64,000 bases of DNA, taken from contig NZ_LMOU01000001.1 of assembly GCF_001423615.1 (NCBI RefSeq), positions 2,489,347 through 2,553,346 on the forward strand. Direction: 5' to 3'. This document shows, piece after piece, positions 19,838 through 29,506 of this stretch. Made by a program: the position numbers and the translations under genes. The DNA comes from Microbacterium sp. Leaf159. Its GTDB lineage: Bacteria; Actinomycetota; Actinomycetes; Actinomycetales; Microbacteriaceae. The notes beneath the pieces are model-generated. The model saw nothing but the letters and a program-made list of their open reading frames with translations, had not been told where the DNA came from and made no database searches. The first letter of the stretch is position 1. Each line of letters opens with the position of its first letter.

Positions 19838-20812
19838 TCAGGCGGTGATGATCTCGGCGGCTTCCGCAGCCGGGAACTCGACGGAAGCATCCTCAAAATC
19901 CGCGAGGAAGTGCTCGGCATCCAGGGCCGCGACCGTGCCGGAGCCGGCTGCGGTGATCGCCTGACGGTAGGTCGGGTCGATCACGTCACCCGCGGCGAAC
20001 ACGCCGGGAACCGAGGTCTTCGACGAGCGGCCGTCGACCCAGATGGTTCCCTCGGCCGTGAGGTCGAGCTTGTCGTGCACGAGGTGCGTGCGCGGGTCGT
20101 TGCCGATCGCGATGAACAGACCGTCGAGGGCCAGATCGCTGAGCGTGCCGTCGACCGTGTTGCGCAGCTGGACGCCCGAGACGGAGTCGCCACCGAGGAT
20201 CTCGGCGACCTCGCTGTTCCACACGAACTCGATCTTCTCGTTCGCGAACGCGCGCTCCTGCATGATCTTCGAGGCGCGCAGGGAGTCCTTGCGGTGGATG
20301 ACGTAGACCTTCTCGGCGAAGCGGGTGAGGAACGTGGCCTCTTCCATCGCCGAGTCGCCGCCGCCGACGACCGCGATCGTCTTCTCACGGAAGAAGAAGC
20401 CGTCGCACGTGGCGCACCACGAGACTCCGTAGCCCGAGAGGCGCTCTTCGCCCTCGATGCCGAGCTTGCGGTACGCCGATCCCGTCGCGTAGATGAGCGA
20501 CTGGGCCTCGTGCACGGTTCCGCTGCCGAGTGTGACCTTCTTGACGGGGCCGGCGAGATCGAGCTCGGTGACGTCATCGTAGACGACCTCGGTGCCGAAC
20601 TTCTCGGCCTGCTCCTGGAACTTGGCCATGAGCTCGGGGCCCTGGATCCCCTCGGGGAAGCCCGGGTAGTTCTCGACCTCGGTGGTGTTCATCAGCTCTC
20701 CGCCGACCTCGACCGTGCTCGCGATGAGCAGCGGCTTGAGGTTCGCGCGCGCCGCGTAGATGGCGGCGGTGAATCCGGCAGGACCGGAACCGATGATGAT
20801 GACCTGACGCAT
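19838..20812 (-). CDS. trxB: Thioredoxin-disulfide reductase
   Basis: NADPH-dependent flavoenzyme that reduces TrxA; 324 aa from the ATG at 20810-20812 (MRQVIIIGSGPAGFTAAIYAARA, FAD-binding GxGxxG). The redox centre is SWCATCDGFFFREK (CxxC). The NADPH-binding fold is VVGGGDSAMEEATFLTRF with HRKDSLRASK. The C-terminal FAD part is GVFAAGDVIDPTYRQAITAAGSG. A 95-residue upstream extension in the same frame has no homology signal and was excluded. It lies 88 bp after murJ and precedes trxA. Confidence 0.97.
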   Translation of the reverse strand: MRQVIIIGSGPAGFTAAIYAARANLKPLLIASTVEVGGELMNTTEVENYPGFPEGIQGPELMAKFQEQAEKFGTEVVYDDVTELDLAGPVKKVTLGSGTVHEAQSLIYATGSAYRKLGIEGEERLSGYGVSWCATCDGFFFREKTIAVVGGGDSAMEEATFLTRFAEKVYVIHRKDSLRASKIMQERAFANEKIEFVWNSEVAEILGGDSVSGVQLRNTVDGTLSDLALDGLFIAIGNDPRTHLVHDKLDLTAEGTIWVDGRSSKTSVPGVFAAGDVIDPTYRQAITAAGSGTVAALDAEHFLADFEDASVEFPAAEAAEIITA

Positions 20813-20900
20813 GTGCTCTCCGTCGTAGATGCTGAGACGCCGAAAGACGTTCGACTGCTTCAACCAATGGTAACCGCGGGACATTCCCGCGCGCGGATGC

Positions 20901-22520
20901 TCAGCGACCGGGCAGGAAGCGCCGCAGCATGGAGCCGGCGACCTTGAGCTCCGGTGCCCGGAGAAGGGCCAGGATGCCGATGTAGACGACGACCACGGCG
21001 ACGCCGATGATGCACGTGCCGAGGGCGCCTTGGAGCTTGTCAGTGGTCGTCCAGCCGGTGGGACCGCCGAGTAGGAGGAAGACACCCCATCCCGCAAAAC
21101 CGGCGGGGACGGCGGCGATCGCGAAGCGCAGGATGGCGGTCATCCACGTGCGGATCCGCAGCCCGCCGATCTTGCGGTGCAGGAGCCAGACGGCCACGAC
21201 GGTCTGGATGGTGCTGGCGAGCGATTGACCGAGGGCGATGGTGGCTGCGAGCGACGTCACCTCGATGACGCCGGCCGCGAGCAGCCACTGGGCTCCGAGG
21301 GCGCTGAGGACGACCAGCGCGCACTGGAAGACCGTGAACCAGAAGGGCGTGCGGGTGTCGCCGTAGGCATAGAAGGTCCGCTGGACGATGAAGAGGATCG
21401 TGAGAGGCACCAGGCACACGAGGAAGCAGACCAGCACGAGCGCGGCCTCAGAGGCGTCGGAGGCCTGATTGGTGAAGACGCGGGACGCGGGGACGGATGC
21501 CGCGGCGACCGCTGCGACGGCGACGGCGATGAAGAAGAGCAGTGTTCGGATGCTCTTCGCGATGTCTCCGCGCACGTCCGCATCGCGTCCGGCCGCCGCG
21601 TGCTCGCTGATCTGCGTGAAGTACGGCGTTCCGATCGACAGCACGATGATCGAGTACGGGAGCATGAAGATGAGCCACGCGTACTGGAAGGTGGCGACCG
21701 ATGCGCCCTCGCCGGATGCCTGGGTGAGGATCTGGGTCTGGACGAGGCCGGCGACGAGACTGGCGAGGGCCATGAGGAAGGTCCACCCGGCGAGCCGACC
21801 CACATTGCCCAGTCCCACCCCGCGCCACCGGAAGTCGGGCTTGAGGGCGAGCCCGGTGCGCCTCCAGAAGATCAGCAGGATCGCGGCCTGGATCAGGATG
21901 CCGAGGGTCGCCGTCCCCCCGAGAGCGGCGATCATCTCGGGAGTCCAGTCGGCGACTCGGGTGAGCGGTCCGCCGAATAGTGCACCCACGATGAGGAAGC
22001 CGACGATCGACACGATGTTGTTGACGACCGGCGCCCAGGTGAACGGGCCGAAGATCCGACGTGCGTTGAGTGCCTCACCGAGCAGCGCATACAGCCCGTA
22101 GAACAGGATCTGAGGCATGCACCAGTACGCGAATGCCGTCGCGAGGGCGAGGAACTCGGGAGATCCCTCCTTGCCGGCGTAGAGCCACACGAGCCACGGC
22201 GACGCGACGGTGGCGATGCCCGTGATCGCGACGAGCACGACGGTGCCGAGGGTGAAGAGCTTGGAGATGAAGGCGTTGCCGCCATCGGCGTCGGCCGTCG
22301 CCTTCACGATCTGCGGGATGATGACGGCCGTCAGAACGCCCACCGAGATCAGTGAGAACACGTTGTTCGGGAGTTGATTCGCGATCGCGAACGCATCGGC
22401 CGCGCCGGCTCCGACAGAGCCGATCACACCAACCAGAACGATCGTGCGCAGCAGACCCGTGACACGCGAGATCAGGGTTCCTGCGCCGATTAGCGCGCTC
22501 GCACGGCCGAGACTACTCAT
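20901..22520 (-). CDS. murJ: Lipid II flippase MurJ
   Basis: Polytopic membrane protein (539 aa, about 14 hydrophobic segments) of the MOP superfamily that flips lipid II for peptidoglycan synthesis. It opens MSSLGRASALIGAGTLISRVTGLLRTIVLVGVIG, the conserved first segment. AFAIANQLPNNVFSLISVGVLTAVIIPQ follows, then further family stretches. The start at 22520 overlaps the DUF6049 stop by 8 nt. No long cytosolic pseudokinase extension like mycobacterial MviN is present. Confidence 0.95.
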   Translation of the reverse strand: MSSLGRASALIGAGTLISRVTGLLRTIVLVGVIGSVGAGAADAFAIANQLPNNVFSLISVGVLTAVIIPQIVKATADADGGNAFISKLFTLGTVVLVAITGIATVASPWLVWLYAGKEGSPEFLALATAFAYWCMPQILFYGLYALLGEALNARRIFGPFTWAPVVNNIVSIVGFLIVGALFGGPLTRVADWTPEMIAALGGTATLGILIQAAILLIFWRRTGLALKPDFRWRGVGLGNVGRLAGWTFLMALASLVAGLVQTQILTQASGEGASVATFQYAWLIFMLPYSIIVLSIGTPYFTQISEHAAAGRDADVRGDIAKSIRTLLFFIAVAVAAVAAASVPASRVFTNQASDASEAALVLVCFLVCLVPLTILFIVQRTFYAYGDTRTPFWFTVFQCALVVLSALGAQWLLAAGVIEVTSLAATIALGQSLASTIQTVVAVWLLHRKIGGLRIRTWMTAILRFAIAAVPAGFAGWGVFLLLGGPTGWTTTDKLQGALGTCIIGVAVVVVYIGILALLRAPELKVAGSMLRRFLPGR

Positions 22521-24621
22521 TCGACTCCTCGACGGCGTCCTTCTCCGTGCCCGCCTCACGGCGACGACGGCGGACGGTGCGGATGATGCCGAGACCGAGG
22601 AGCAGCACGATCAGACCGCCGAACACGGCGAGACCGATCGTCTCCCACTCGGCGCGCACAGACACGCGCACCGTCTCGGGCGTGCTGATCGGCACCCCGG
22701 TCGGGCTCGAGAGTTCCAGTTTCAGCGCGACCTCGCCGCTTCCGACCCTTGCCGAGACGGGGACCTTGACTCTGCTCGTGGTTCCCGGCTGGATCGTCGC
22801 GGGGGTCACCGGCTCGACCTCGAGACGAGGATCGCTCGGCTTGACGGACAGGTTGACGTTCACGGGCCAGGGCAGATCGTTGCGCACCGAGAACGGCAGG
22901 TCGGCGTTCGCCGACAGCAGCTGGATGGTGCTGGCCGGCGGGATGTCGACGGCCTCGAGGGTGTCGGTGGTCGCGGTGTTCACGTCGGCGACGGCGTCAT
23001 CGAATCCGTCTTCGGTGAGGCCGACCGCTGTCGCCCGCATGATCTGGATGCGCTTGGGGCTCAGCAGCAGCTGGCGGTCATCGAGGATCGTCGCGAACTC
23101 TCCGAGCACGACCTCGCTGCCGAGCATCCGCTGCAGTGCCGTGGCGCGGGTCGCGTCCGGCTCCGTGGTGAGCGCAGCGGAGACGGCGGGGGTGGCCAGG
23201 ATCTCCGCGAGCCCGAAGCCGAGGGTGTCGAACGAGGTGATCGTCTCGTTGAGCGCGTCGGCAGTGCGCGTCTCGTCACGGTCGAGCCCGACGAGAAGAG
23301 GCGCGGTCGGATTCGTCTGCGCGGAGAGCGCCAGGTGGGCACTCGCCTCGGCGAGAGACCGCTGACGGGCGACCTCGTCGTCTTCGCCTGCGGCGTCCGA
23401 CAGGGCGGCGGATGCGGCCGCATCCGTGACGAGGGCCGTGCGCTCGCCGACCGTGGCATGGGCGTCGTCGGCTCCTCCGACAGCAGTCGACGACAGGACG
23501 GTGATGGCCTGGCCGCCCATGTATGCGGAGAAGGCGTCGAGGTCGGCGGCCGAGGCATCGCTGCGCGGCCACAGGATGCCCGGGGAGGCGCCCTGGATGA
23601 CAGAGAGGTCTGCGTCATCCGGCAGTTCGGGGCCGTCGGTGGGCGCCGGTGTGGGCTCGGGGGTCGCGGTGGGCGTCGCTGCGGGAGTCTCATCCGGGAG
23701 CGTGAGGAAGTTGCTTGGGGCGAGGAACGGCGCGAGCGTCGTCGGCTGCAGGAGCTCGGGAAGACCGGCCTGGGCCTGCGTCGTGACATCTGCGTCGCCG
23801 AACTGCAGCGCGAAGCGCTCGTTGGGGAGGGCGTCGAGCTGACGCAGCCATTCGCGAGCGCTCTGAGGCGCGGCGGATCCGAGAGCCCTGATCGCCGCAG
23901 GGATCGACGGATCGATCGCGAGGATGGCCGAAGTACCGCGGACCCCCTCGAGCACCGCGGTGAGTGCACCGTCCGCAGCGGTGAGGACGGTGAGCTCCTC
24001 GGCCGTCAGAAGCGCGCCGCCGACCGGGGTCGCGGTGATCGGCACCATCAGGGCGATGGGCGGGTTCTCGGCAGCGGTGACGACGAGGACGGTCGTCGAC
24101 GTCACGGATTCGGCGTCATCCTGAGCATCCGTCTGCGCCCCACTGAGCGTCGCACGCAGCGGGTACACGCCGGGCGCGAGGTCGCCGAGGGCCTCGGGCG
24201 GGATCACGAGGCTCGTCGTCACGGATGTTTCGGCGTCGACCGGCGCGGTCAGGTCTGCGCCGAGCTGGTCGAACCCTCCGGGGGCCTCGGAGTCGTCCAA
24301 CCACGTCGTGACCGCTTCATCGTCGGCCAGGGGAGTGCGGTTGATCTCGACGGACACGCGTCCGGCGGACAGAGCCGACTTCGCGTCGTTCTGCACCGTC
24401 AGCGATGCCGTCGTCGCGCTTCCGGGCGAGACGGTGCCCCGCACGCCCGCAGACAGCAGCAGCTCGACCGCAGGGGTGTCGTCGGTCTCGGAGTCGCTGG
24501 CCGCGAACGCGTTTCCCGCGCCTGCACCGCACATGCCGAGAACGATCGCCGAGATGACGGATCCGCGTGCCAGGCGCTGCAGGCGCGTGCGGAGGCCGTT
24601 CTCGGGGGTGGTCGCGGTCAT
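22513..24621 (-). CDS. DUF6049 family secreted, membrane-anchored protein
   Basis: 702 aa. A cleavable signal sequence (ARGSVISAIVLGMCGAGAGNAFAAS, residues about 18-42) is followed by a large extracytoplasmic part with beta-sandwich segments near residues 50-150 and 570-640 (LSVKPSDPRLEVEPVTPATIQPGTTS). A Pro/Thr-rich patch (PAATPTATPEPTPAPTDG) lies near 320. One C-terminal membrane segment (TIGLAVFGGLIVLLLGLGIIR) and a basic tail follow. Function is unknown; adjacency to murJ is conserved in actinobacteria and suggests an envelope role (inference). It is the first gene of a minus-strand group with murJ, trxB and trxA. Confidence 0.88.
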   Translation of the reverse strand: MTATTPENGLRTRLQRLARGSVISAIVLGMCGAGAGNAFAASDSETDDTPAVELLLSAGVRGTVSPGSATTASLTVQNDAKSALSAGRVSVEINRTPLADDEAVTTWLDDSEAPGGFDQLGADLTAPVDAETSVTTSLVIPPEALGDLAPGVYPLRATLSGAQTDAQDDAESVTSTTVLVVTAAENPPIALMVPITATPVGGALLTAEELTVLTAADGALTAVLEGVRGTSAILAIDPSIPAAIRALGSAAPQSAREWLRQLDALPNERFALQFGDADVTTQAQAGLPELLQPTTLAPFLAPSNFLTLPDETPAATPTATPEPTPAPTDGPELPDDADLSVIQGASPGILWPRSDASAADLDAFSAYMGGQAITVLSSTAVGGADDAHATVGERTALVTDAAASAALSDAAGEDDEVARQRSLAEASAHLALSAQTNPTAPLLVGLDRDETRTADALNETITSFDTLGFGLAEILATPAVSAALTTEPDATRATALQRMLGSEVVLGEFATILDDRQLLLSPKRIQIMRATAVGLTEDGFDDAVADVNTATTDTLEAVDIPPASTIQLLSANADLPFSVRNDLPWPVNVNLSVKPSDPRLEVEPVTPATIQPGTTSRVKVPVSARVGSGEVALKLELSSPTGVPISTPETVRVSVRAEWETIGLAVFGGLIVLLLGLGIIRTVRRRRREAGTEKDAVEESNE

Positions 24622-24677
24622 GAGAGTCTTCCTCGGACGCCGGTGATCTCAGGCGTCCGGCGAGTGCTGACCTTGTG

Positions 24678-24683
24678 ATTCTA
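24678..24683 (-). promoter_or_regulatory. -10 box (TAGAAT) for the DUF6049-murJ-trxBA group
   Basis: TAGAAT on the minus strand gives a leader of about 50 nt. The leader contains an 8-bp hairpin, CGGACGCC / GGCGTCCG (24634-24659). Confidence 0.45.
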
Positions 24684-24716
24684 GGCGGCTGGCTGAATGA
24701 GAACCCTGAAGACGCG

Positions 24717-24722
24717 TAGAGT
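24717..24722 (+). promoter_or_regulatory. -10 box (TAGAGT), leaderless start of methyltransferase gene
   Basis: TAGAGT followed by 7 nt and a GTG at 24730, without a ribosome site. Confidence 0.45.
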
Positions 24723-24729
24723 GACGGCC

Positions 24730-26259
24730 GTGTCCGCCACCCTCACGCCTGTTCCCGACCCGCTTCACAGCTCCGCGTTCGCCGCAGATCTCGACGCCGC
24801 CGACCTGCGCTCGGAGCCGCTGCGCCGCCTGTGGGGAGAAGAAGAGGACGACGCCTTGGCCCGCGGGATGCGCGAACCCATCCTGCGCGCGATCGCCGGT
24901 GACGACGGTGTGCTCGCGACCCTCGGTCGCCTCCTGGTGCTCGGGATGCCGCAGCCCGTGGCCCCGGTGGCCGCTGCGCTGCCGCGGCTCGGCGTCGATG
25001 GCCTGGTCGCTCTCGGCCTCGCGCGCATCGACGGCGATGCGGTCGTTCCCACCGCGCTGCTCCGGCCGCAGTCCTTCGTCGACGCAGACGGGATCGGCGA
25101 ATGGTGGATCGCCAGCGATCTCGACGAGGTGGCGCTCGACGGCGCGCTGCCCGCTGACCACGTGCTCGGAGTGGGCGGGGCGTCTCGCACCCTCGCCGAG
25201 ATCATCATGCCGATCGAGGTGGACCGAGCCCTCGATCTCGGCACCGGATGCGGCATCCAGGCACTCCTCGTCGCGCGCCATGCCGGTGCTGTCGTCGCCA
25301 CCGACATCTCGGCACGGGCGCTCGCCTACGCCGAGTTGAACGCGCGGCTGAACGGCGTCTCGAACATCGAGTTCCGTCTCGGCAGCATGTTCGAGCCGGT
25401 CGACGGCGAGGCTTTCGACCTGATCGTGTCGAACCCTCCCTTCGTGATCACGCCTCGGGTCGAGGGAGTGCCCGAGTACGAGTACCGCGACGGCGGCCTC
25501 GTGGGCGACGCGCTGGTCGAGCAGTTCCTGCGCGCTGCTCCGTCGTTCCTCACCCCCGGCGGGGTCGCCCAGCTGCTCGGAAACTGGGAGTCGCGCGGAG
25601 CCCAGCGCGAGCTGACCGGCCGCGTCGGCCTCGATCGGGTCTCGTCCTGGGTGCCCGCCGACCTCGACCTGTGGGTCATCCAGCGCGAGGAGCTGTCTCC
25701 GCTCGGCTATGCGGAGCTGTGGATCCGCGACGGTGGCACGACCCCGCGAGATGCCGGTTTCACGCCGCTCCTCACCGCCTGGCTCGACGACTTCGCCGCA
25801 CGAGGCGTCACCGCCGTCGGTTTCGGTTACATCCTGGTGCGGCGGCCTGCGGCATCCGGGCAGAGTGCACCGCTGCGTCGACTCGAGCGCCTGTCGCAGC
25901 CCGTGTCGAACGTCGGCGGGGCGCTGCGGTCGGCGCTCGCCGCCCACGACCTGCTCGTCGACGGCCTGCCGTCGACCCTGTTCACGGCCCCCGATGTCAC
26001 CGAGGCTCGTCACCTGCTTCCCGGCAACGACGATCCCAGCATCATCGAGCTCCGTCAGGGCGGGGGCTTCGCGCGCACGATCACGGTCGACCCCGCGGTC
26101 GCCGCATTCGTCGGCGCGTGCGACGGAGATCTGACCGTGATGCAGATAGTCGCGGCGCTGGCCGACCTGTTCGAGGTGCCGCTCGTCGACCTGTGGGCCG
26201 ACCTCGAGCCGCGCATCCGCCAACTCGTGCTCGACGGTCTGCTGGTGTCGGAGCAGTGA
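24730..26259 (+). CDS. SAM-dependent methyltransferase (N5-glutamine/adenine MTase-like)
   Basis: 509 aa from GTG 24730; starts at ATG 24697 or GTG 24721 are possible, but 24730 fits the upstream -10 best. An N-terminal helical region (residues about 1-135) precedes a Rossmann methyltransferase core: VDRALDLGTGCGIQALLVARHA (SAM motif I), VVATDISARALAYAELNARLNG, and FDLIVSNPPFVITPR. The NPPF motif indicates methylation of an amide or amino nitrogen (protein Gln or base), as in PrmC/HemK and N6-adenine enzymes. The C-terminal 150 residues resemble a winged-helix-like module. The substrate is unknown. Confidence 0.85.
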   Translation: MSATLTPVPDPLHSSAFAADLDAADLRSEPLRRLWGEEEDDALARGMREPILRAIAGDDGVLATLGRLLVLGMPQPVAPVAAALPRLGVDGLVALGLARIDGDAVVPTALLRPQSFVDADGIGEWWIASDLDEVALDGALPADHVLGVGGASRTLAEIIMPIEVDRALDLGTGCGIQALLVARHAGAVVATDISARALAYAELNARLNGVSNIEFRLGSMFEPVDGEAFDLIVSNPPFVITPRVEGVPEYEYRDGGLVGDALVEQFLRAAPSFLTPGGVAQLLGNWESRGAQRELTGRVGLDRVSSWVPADLDLWVIQREELSPLGYAELWIRDGGTTPRDAGFTPLLTAWLDDFAARGVTAVGFGYILVRRPAASGQSAPLRRLERLSQPVSNVGGALRSALAAHDLLVDGLPSTLFTAPDVTEARHLLPGNDDPSIIELRQGGGFARTITVDPAVAAFVGACDGDLTVMQIVAALADLFEVPLVDLWADLEPRIRQLVLDGLLVSEQ

Positions 26260-26299
26260 TGAGGGAATACCCATCCGTGTCTATGCGTTCGAATACACC

Positions 26300-27355
26300 A
26301 TGAAGGCTTTCGGATTCCTTTCGTTCGGGCACTACGCCGATGTCCCTGGCTCGGCGACCCGCACTGCGGGAGACATGCTGAAGCAGACCATCGAGATCGC
26401 GGAGGGCGCCGACGAGATCGGCGTCAACGGGGCATCCGTGCGGGTGCACCACTGGGCGCGTCAGGCTGCGTCTCCGATGCCGCTGCTGTCGGCCATGGCC
26501 GCACGCACCAAGCGCATCGAGGTCGGCACCGGCGTCATCGACATGCGGTACGAGAACCCGTTCCAGTTCGCCGAAGAGGCGGCGGCTCTCGACCTGATCG
26601 CAGACGGGCGGATCGCGCTCGGAGTGAGTCGTGGTTCACCCGAGACGGCGCTGCGCGGCTACGAGACCTTCGGCTTCCACGACGAGGAGGACCCCGAGCG
26701 CGGCAGCGTCATCGCTCGCGAGAAGTTCGACCTCTTCCTCCGCGCCATCGACGGAGAGGGTCTCGCTCCCGGCGACCCCCGTATGGTCGGGGCGGGACGC
26801 TACCTCGCGATCGAACCGCAGTCGCCGACTCTGCGCGACCACATCTGGTGGGGTTCTGGTTCCCGTGCCACGGCTGAGGAGACCGGACGCAAGGGGCTCA
26901 ACATGATGAGCTCGACGCTTCTCACCGAGGCGACCGGCGTGCCGTTCCACCAGCTGCAGCGCGAGCAGATCGACCTGTTCCGCAGCGCCTACAAGGAGGC
27001 GGGTCACACGGGTACCCCCCGCGTGTCGGTCAGCCGGAGCGTCTTCCCGCTGGTGTCCGACATGGACAGGGCGTACTTCGGGCTGCGCAGCGAGGAGAAC
27101 GCCGACCAGGTCGGCATCATCGACGGCTACCGCTCGACGTTCGGAAAGACCTATGCGGCCGAACCCGACGTGCTGATCCAGCAGTTGCTGGCGGACGAGG
27201 CGGTCATGTCGGCGGACACCCTGCTGCTGACCATCCCGAACCAGCTCGGCCCCGAATACAACCTGCATGTGCTCGAGTCGTTCGCGACCCACGTCGCCCC
27301 GGCGCTCGGCTGGAAGTCGAACACCGAGGGCCCCGTGCAGGGTGATCCGGTCTGA
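26300..27355 (+). CDS. LLM class flavin-dependent oxidoreductase
   Basis: Luciferase-like monooxygenase superfamily, 351 aa, TIM barrel, expected to use FMN or F420. Family segments: MKAFGFLSFGHYADVPG, VRVHHWARQAASPMPLLSAMAARTKRIEVGTGVIDMRYENP, FAEEAAALDLIADGRIALGVSRGSPE, and VSVSRSVFPLVSD near the end. The substrate cannot be assigned. It starts 40 bp after the methyltransferase gene, so co-transcription is possible. A strong terminator follows. Confidence 0.9.
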   Translation: MKAFGFLSFGHYADVPGSATRTAGDMLKQTIEIAEGADEIGVNGASVRVHHWARQAASPMPLLSAMAARTKRIEVGTGVIDMRYENPFQFAEEAAALDLIADGRIALGVSRGSPETALRGYETFGFHDEEDPERGSVIAREKFDLFLRAIDGEGLAPGDPRMVGAGRYLAIEPQSPTLRDHIWWGSGSRATAEETGRKGLNMMSSTLLTEATGVPFHQLQREQIDLFRSAYKEAGHTGTPRVSVSRSVFPLVSDMDRAYFGLRSEENADQVGIIDGYRSTFGKTYAAEPDVLIQQLLADEAVMSADTLLLTIPNQLGPEYNLHVLESFATHVAPALGWKSNTEGPVQGDPV

Positions 27356-27381
27356 GAACCGGACCGTACTGAGGGACTGGA

Positions 27382-27414
27382 GAAGGGGCGGATGCGCGCA
27401 GCATCCGCCCCTTC
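27382..27414 (+). terminator. Terminator after the flavin oxidoreductase gene
   Basis: Perfect 14-bp stem GAAGGGGCGGATGC / GCATCCGCCCCTTC with a 5-nt loop (27396-27400), 26 bp after the stop. Short T content downstream (TTC). Confidence 0.75.
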
Positions 27415-27466
27415 TTCACGCCCGCGGACTCGTTCCCCGACCCTCGCCGTTGTCGCGATATGCCGA

Positions 27467-27472
27467 TACGCT
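27467..27472 (+). promoter_or_regulatory. -10 box (TACGCT), leaderless start
   Basis: TACGCT, 6 nt, ATG at 27479; no ribosome site. Confidence 0.5.
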
Positions 27473-27478
27473 GGCCGC

Positions 27479-29437
27479 ATGCGCGGGGCAAAGGGTGGAC
27501 TTCTTGCAGGAGCGATCGTGCTGGTCGCAGCGCTCGTCGGTGCGATTCCGGCGGCGGCCGCCACCACGACCGCCTGGGCGACCTGGCAGCCTCTGACCGG
27601 AACGGGCGGCGCATACACGACCACCGTGCAGGTCGCGGCGCAGCCCGCCATCACTGCCACGATGACGAGCGACTCCCGCGCCGGCCAGGTGGGTGTCATC
27701 TCGGGCACGACCAACTGGCTCGCGCAGGGGACCCCGGTCGGAGCGAAGTACGGCTCGAGCATCAACCAGTCGTACGTGAACCTGCGGCCGAAGGCCGACA
27801 ACGCCGCCAGCCCGTCGACGACCACCTACTCGTTCGCGAACCCCACTCCCGCTTCCGGCTGGACCTTCGTGCTCGGCGACATCGATGCCGACTCGGTGCG
27901 CATCCAGGCGATCGGCGCGAACGGGCAGGCGCTCACCGCGGCACAGCTCGGATTCCAGGGCGGCTTCAACTACTGCGCGCCCGGAGTCACGGGCAAGCCC
28001 TCGTGCACGGGCGACGCGGCGGACGTGCCCACCTGGGACGCGACGACCCAGACCCTCACCGGCAACGCCGCCGCCCTCGACACGAGCGGCGCGGCCGCCT
28101 GGTTCGAGCCCAACGTGCCGATCACCTCGCTGACCTTCTCGTTCACGCGCCGCTCCGGGTTCCCGGTGTACCAGACGTGGTTCGCGTCGATCGCGCGCGA
28201 CATCACCGGCGTGGTCTCCGATGTCACCGATGTCGCGCAGCCGCTGCCGGGCGCGACCCTCACGCTGACCGACGCGAACGGCGACGTCGTCGCGACCACG
28301 ATCAGCGGTGCGGACGGCAGCTACTCGTTCCCCGGCGTCGTCGCGACGAGCGGATACACGGTGAGGGTGACGGCTCCTGCCGGCATGATCCCCGAGGGCG
28401 CGACCTCAGCGGCTGTGGATCTCACGACCGCCGACGGCGTCGCAGATTTCACCGTGCGGGACATCATCCCCGTCGCTGTCTCCGGACGAGTCGTCGACAA
28501 CGACGGCAACCCGGTGCCTGGCGCGACCGTGACGGTCGACGGAGGACAGACCACGACGACGGATGCTCAGGGCAACTACCTCTTCGACGAGGTCCCGGTG
28601 GGTCCTCACACCGTCGTCGTCACCCCGCCGCCCGGATACAGCACCACGGATCCGACCGAGCCGCTCGTGGTCCCGCCGGGCAGTGAGGTGCCGATCACCC
28701 TCGCGGACTTCGTGCTCGTCGAGAACCCCGACCTGACGGGAGCCGTGCGCGCGAACGGAGCGGGCGTCGCGGGCGTCACCGTGACCGCGACCGGCCCCGG
28801 CGGAACGACGCTCACGACCGTGACCGCCGCCGACGGCAGCTACACGTTCCCGCGTCTGCCCTCGGGCGACTACGAGATCACCGTCACGACGCCCGACGGC
28901 TACGTGGCCACGGGCGCGACCTCGCAGAGTGAGACCGTCGCGACGGCGGATGTGGCAGACGTCGACTTCGAGCTGGCCAGGCTCGGGGGGCTCTCCGGTG
29001 TCGTGCGCACCGACGGCGGCGCTCCGGTGGCCGGTGTGACCATCACCCTCACCACCGATGAGGGAGACCAGCAGCTCATCACGGATGCCGATGGCGCGTA
29101 CGGCCTCGGCGGCCTTCCGCCCGGCACCTACACGCTGACGATCACGGCGCCGGCGGGCAGCACGATCGTCGGCCCGTCGACGCTCACGGTCGAGGTCACG
29201 GCCGCGGGCGAGACGTTCGTCGATCAGGACTTCACCCTCGCCGCGATCGTCGTCACCCCGACGGATCCGCCGACCACGACGCCGACGCCCTCCACGCCGC
29301 CGAGCACCGGCGGCGACCGCCTGCCCGGCACGGGGCTGGGACCGGAGACCTTCACGTGGGCCGTAGTGGGCGGAGCCGTGCTGGCGCTCGGAGCGGTGCT
29401 GTTCTTCGTCTCGCGTCGCCGCTCGCACCGCGACTGA
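27479..29437 (+). CDS. LPGTG-anchored surface protein with carboxypeptidase-regulatory/SdrD-B-like repeats
   Basis: 652 aa. The signal peptide is MRGAKGGLLAGAIVLVAALVG ending at AAAA. A unique N-terminal domain (residues about 30-240) contains two Cys (YCAPGVTGKPSC). Then come four to five tandem beta-sandwich repeats, each with a DADGxYxFxxLPxGxYxxTVT-like core: for example ADGSYSFPGV, AQGNYLFDEVPVG, ADGSYTFPRLPSGDYEITV, ADGAYGLGGLPPGTYTLTI. A Pro/Thr linker, LPGTG sortase motif, hydrophobic segment and RRRSHRD tail follow. It should be attached to peptidoglycan by a class E-type sortase; ligand unknown. It is leaderless and ends at a shared terminator. Confidence 0.88.
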   Translation: MRGAKGGLLAGAIVLVAALVGAIPAAAATTTAWATWQPLTGTGGAYTTTVQVAAQPAITATMTSDSRAGQVGVISGTTNWLAQGTPVGAKYGSSINQSYVNLRPKADNAASPSTTTYSFANPTPASGWTFVLGDIDADSVRIQAIGANGQALTAAQLGFQGGFNYCAPGVTGKPSCTGDAADVPTWDATTQTLTGNAAALDTSGAAAWFEPNVPITSLTFSFTRRSGFPVYQTWFASIARDITGVVSDVTDVAQPLPGATLTLTDANGDVVATTISGADGSYSFPGVVATSGYTVRVTAPAGMIPEGATSAAVDLTTADGVADFTVRDIIPVAVSGRVVDNDGNPVPGATVTVDGGQTTTTDAQGNYLFDEVPVGPHTVVVTPPPGYSTTDPTEPLVVPPGSEVPITLADFVLVENPDLTGAVRANGAGVAGVTVTATGPGGTTLTTVTAADGSYTFPRLPSGDYEITVTTPDGYVATGATSQSETVATADVADVDFELARLGGLSGVVRTDGGAPVAGVTITLTTDEGDQQLITDADGAYGLGGLPPGTYTLTITAPAGSTIVGPSTLTVEVTAAGETFVDQDFTLAAIVVTPTDPPTTTPTPSTPPSTGGDRLPGTGLGPETFTWAVVGGAVLALGAVLFFVSRRRSHRD

Positions 29438-29466
29438 CCTCATGACCTGACCGATCAGGTCGGCCC

Positions 29467-29502
29467 GGAGGGGCGGGGGATGACGGCATCCCCCGCCCCT
29501 CC
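29467..29502. terminator. Bidirectional terminator between convergent genes
   Basis: Perfect 16-bp stem GGAGGGGCGGGGGATG / CATCCCCCGCCCCTCC with a 4-nt loop (ACGG, 29483-29486), 29 bp after one stop and 4 bp after the other. No T tract, as is common in high-GC actinobacteria. Confidence 0.8.
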
Positions 29503-29506
29503 GCTG

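Noticed and set aside
20813..21097. 95-residue extension of TrxB
   Set aside because: It would overlap murJ and precede the FAD-binding N-terminus that normally starts the protein.
22444..24678. Plus-strand open frame of about 740 codons opposite the DUF6049 gene
   Set aside because: Composition is that of an antisense shadow; the opposite strand has a signal peptide, membrane anchor and operon overlap.
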